Of a stretch of DNA of 22,176 bases, positions 20,860 through 22,176 are shown piece after piece. Source of the DNA: Akkermansiaceae bacterium. Its GTDB lineage: Bacteria; Verrucomicrobiota; Verrucomicrobiia; Verrucomicrobiales; Akkermansiaceae. The translations under genes were made by a program, and so were the position numbers. Below the pieces are notes generated by a model that saw nothing but the letters and a program-made list of their open reading frames with translations, did no database searches and had not been told where the DNA came from. The first letter of the stretch is position 1; each line of letters opens with the position of its first letter. The stretch spans positions 1-22,176 of the forward strand of contig JACKPZ010000041.1 of NCBI GenBank assembly GCA_024233135.1, written 5' to 3'.

Positions 20860-22176
20860 GGCGGGCTCATCGAAGCGGAATTCCGGCTGACTTTCACGCG
20901 ATAAAACCCGCGGCCGGGCGAAGGCACGGAATCGACGACCGTCACCCGGCGCAACACACCGATCGATGCGAGATCCGAGGCGGATGAATCGGAAATCACG
21001 CCCGGAACCCCGGCTTCGGCAAGCACCGGACCGCCGGACGTCGATCGCGCGATGGTGGTCCAAGGGCCAAGCGGCGAAGAGGCGGCCTCGATCTGATAGG
21101 AAAGATCCGACGCTCGTTCGTCGCGAGGAAACGAGATCGACGGCAGGCCTCCCGGTTGACGTTCGAATCCCACCGCGCCGCCGGCATCCGCCCGCCATGG
21201 CAGCAGGCCGAAGGCGTATTCGAGCAGGTTGCACAAGCCGTCGCTGTCCGGGTCGTCATCGGCGGCGCGCTCCGCCGGATCAAGCTCCGCGAGCGGCGGC
21301 CACGTATCGAAGGACACCGGTGTCGAAACCACCCCGACGGCTTCGAGATCGAATCCACCGCTGCCAAGGGTTTTCCATGCATCGTAGATCGGTCGCCCGT
21401 CCTTGTCGACGAACGACCCGTTTCCCGGGATGTCCACAATGCGGATGTGGGTGACACCGGTGAGCCCCACGTCGGCGAGGTCGAAGGGGGTTCCCCAGCA
21501 GTCGCCGTAGGCGTTCACGTGTTTTCCGGCGAGGTTGTGGACGTTCGTCGCGTCGAGCGAGGCATACTGCGTGCCGAAACTCGGAAGACCGGCCAGCGGC
21601 GGATTGAGCGAGGTGGAGGGAAACCGCACGAAATTCTCGCCATCCGTGGAAACCTCGACATAGGCCAACTCGGCGAAGATCGACCCGGCGCCCGCACCGC
21701 CGCCATCCCACTGGGCGACGTGGCCGTTTTCGAACACAACGAAGTCCGCTCCGGACAAATCGCTGACCGGCGCGCCGAGTTCGATGGTGATTTGGCCCGG
21801 CTCGTATTCGTCCATGATCTCCTGAGCGTTCAGATCCCCGAGGGAAACCACATCGAAGTTGTCGCCGGTGACCGGGCCGAGCGCGTATTCAGGATCGGCG
21901 AACGACAAGTTGCCGTCCGCCCGCAGGTAGTCGACGACGTTCGCCGCCCAGCCGAAGAACAGCGGATTGCGGTAGTTCTCCGGGTTCTCAAAAACCGGCG
22001 CTCCGAACCCGTCGGTCTGGCCGGTGTCCAGACGGGCCTTGCCCGGCCCGTGGGGGCCGATGAACCCCGGCACAGGCGCGTCGAAGGAATTCGACGGGTC
22101 GTTCCAGAGCGCGGAGAAATCCCCGGCAACGCAGGCGCTCCACAGGGCCGCAACACATGCCGGCGAGGCGATGACC
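20856..22176 (-). CDS. Secreted cell-surface protein (5' end outside the window), at least 440 aa
   Basis: The frame is open from the window edge to the TGA at 20856-20858. The first visible residues (IASPACVAALWSACVAGD) look like the end of a signal peptide, so the true start is probably just past 22176. The GTG at 22073 is internal. The N-terminal 270 residues have VVDYLRADGNLSFADPEYALGP, FDVVSLGDL, SGADFVVFENGHVAQWDGG, FAELAYVEVSTDGENF, and THIRIVDIPGNGSFVDKDGRP. This is the pattern of secreted surface proteins with a jelly-roll-like fold. A calcium-binding-like DDDPDSDGLCNLLEYAFGL follows at the junction to a C-terminal fibronectin-like portion (LSYQIEAASSPLGPW, RGFYRVKVS). It is translationally coupled to the pseudopilin. 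The role is unknown. Confidence 0.85.
   Translation of the reverse strand, partial: VIASPACVAALWSACVAGDFSALWNDPSNSFDAPVPGFIGPHGPGKARLDTGQTDGFGAPVFENPENYRNPLFFGWAANVVDYLRADGNLSFADPEYALGPVTGDNFDVVSLGDLNAQEIMDEYEPGQITIELGAPVSDLSGADFVVFENGHVAQWDGGGAGAGSIFAELAYVEVSTDGENFVRFPSTSLNPPLAGLPSFGTQYASLDATNVHNLAGKHVNAYGDCWGTPFDLADVGLTGVTHIRIVDIPGNGSFVDKDGRPIYDAWKTLGSGGFDLEAVGVVSTPVSFDTWPPLAELDPAERAADDDPDSDGLCNLLEYAFGLLPWRADAGGAVGFERQPGGLPSISFPRDERASDLSYQIEAASSPLGPWTTIARSTSGGPVLAEAGVPGVISDSSASDLASIGVLRRVTVVDSVPSPGRGFYRVKVSRNSASMSPP

Noticed and set aside
1..22176. CRISPR array, rRNA genes or complete insertion sequence with transposase
   Set aside because: No regularly spaced repeats of suitable length, no rRNA-like sequence and no transposase-like protein were seen.

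Overview
The window is GC-rich, gene-dense chromosomal DNA from a free-living bacterium. I infer a member of the Verrucomicrobiota (Luteolibacter/Haloferula-like). The reasons are a large secreted glycoside-hydrolase-like protein, a secreted protein carrying a 'DPDSDG...NLLEYAFG' segment, a PVC-type pseudopilin, many small lipoproteins and generally weak Shine-Dalgarno sequences. This is recognition by eye; no database search was possible.

Layout. Positions 1-3861 carry small envelope and housekeeping genes: the end of a helical/TPR-like protein, a hypothetical protein, a 3D-domain lipoprotein and a DUF3313-like lipoprotein (both on the minus strand), a YeeZ-like NAD-dependent epimerase, and a conserved 95-residue protein. 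Positions 3924-7810 are pheS and pheT, both subunits of phenylalanyl-tRNA synthetase. They are separated by a 486-bp cassette that encodes a four-helix-bundle (S23/IVP-type) protein and is bounded by 40-bp inverted repeats. Positions 7817-9991 (minus) carry a membrane protein, an antitoxin-like XRE regulator, and a GYF_2-AIM24 protein. Positions 10239-12715 (plus) carry a tiny lipoprotein, a 57-residue Pmp3/YqaE-type membrane peptide and a YgiQ-family radical SAM enzyme. An intergenic stretch with a strong hairpin precedes a stand-alone cyclic-nucleotide-binding-domain protein.

A minus-strand pair (metallophosphoesterase and SRPBCC protein) lies divergent to an aldo/keto reductase and a secreted protein with an ASH-like C-terminal domain. 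The right end (minus, transcribed from 22176 towards 17162) is an apparent operon: a large secreted surface protein (start outside the window), a pseudopilin whose start overlaps its stop (ATGA), and a 937-residue secreted alpha-galactosidase-like protein with an inserted beta-sandwich.

The most striking structure is the pheS-pheT cassette. Its inverted-repeat arms are built from degenerate 7-bp units (consensus GTGGATN). The left arm starts at the first base after the pheS stop and the right arm ends five bases before the pheT start, so removing it would restore ordinary tight operon spacing. It looks like a small passenger element that has settled in an essential operon without breaking it.
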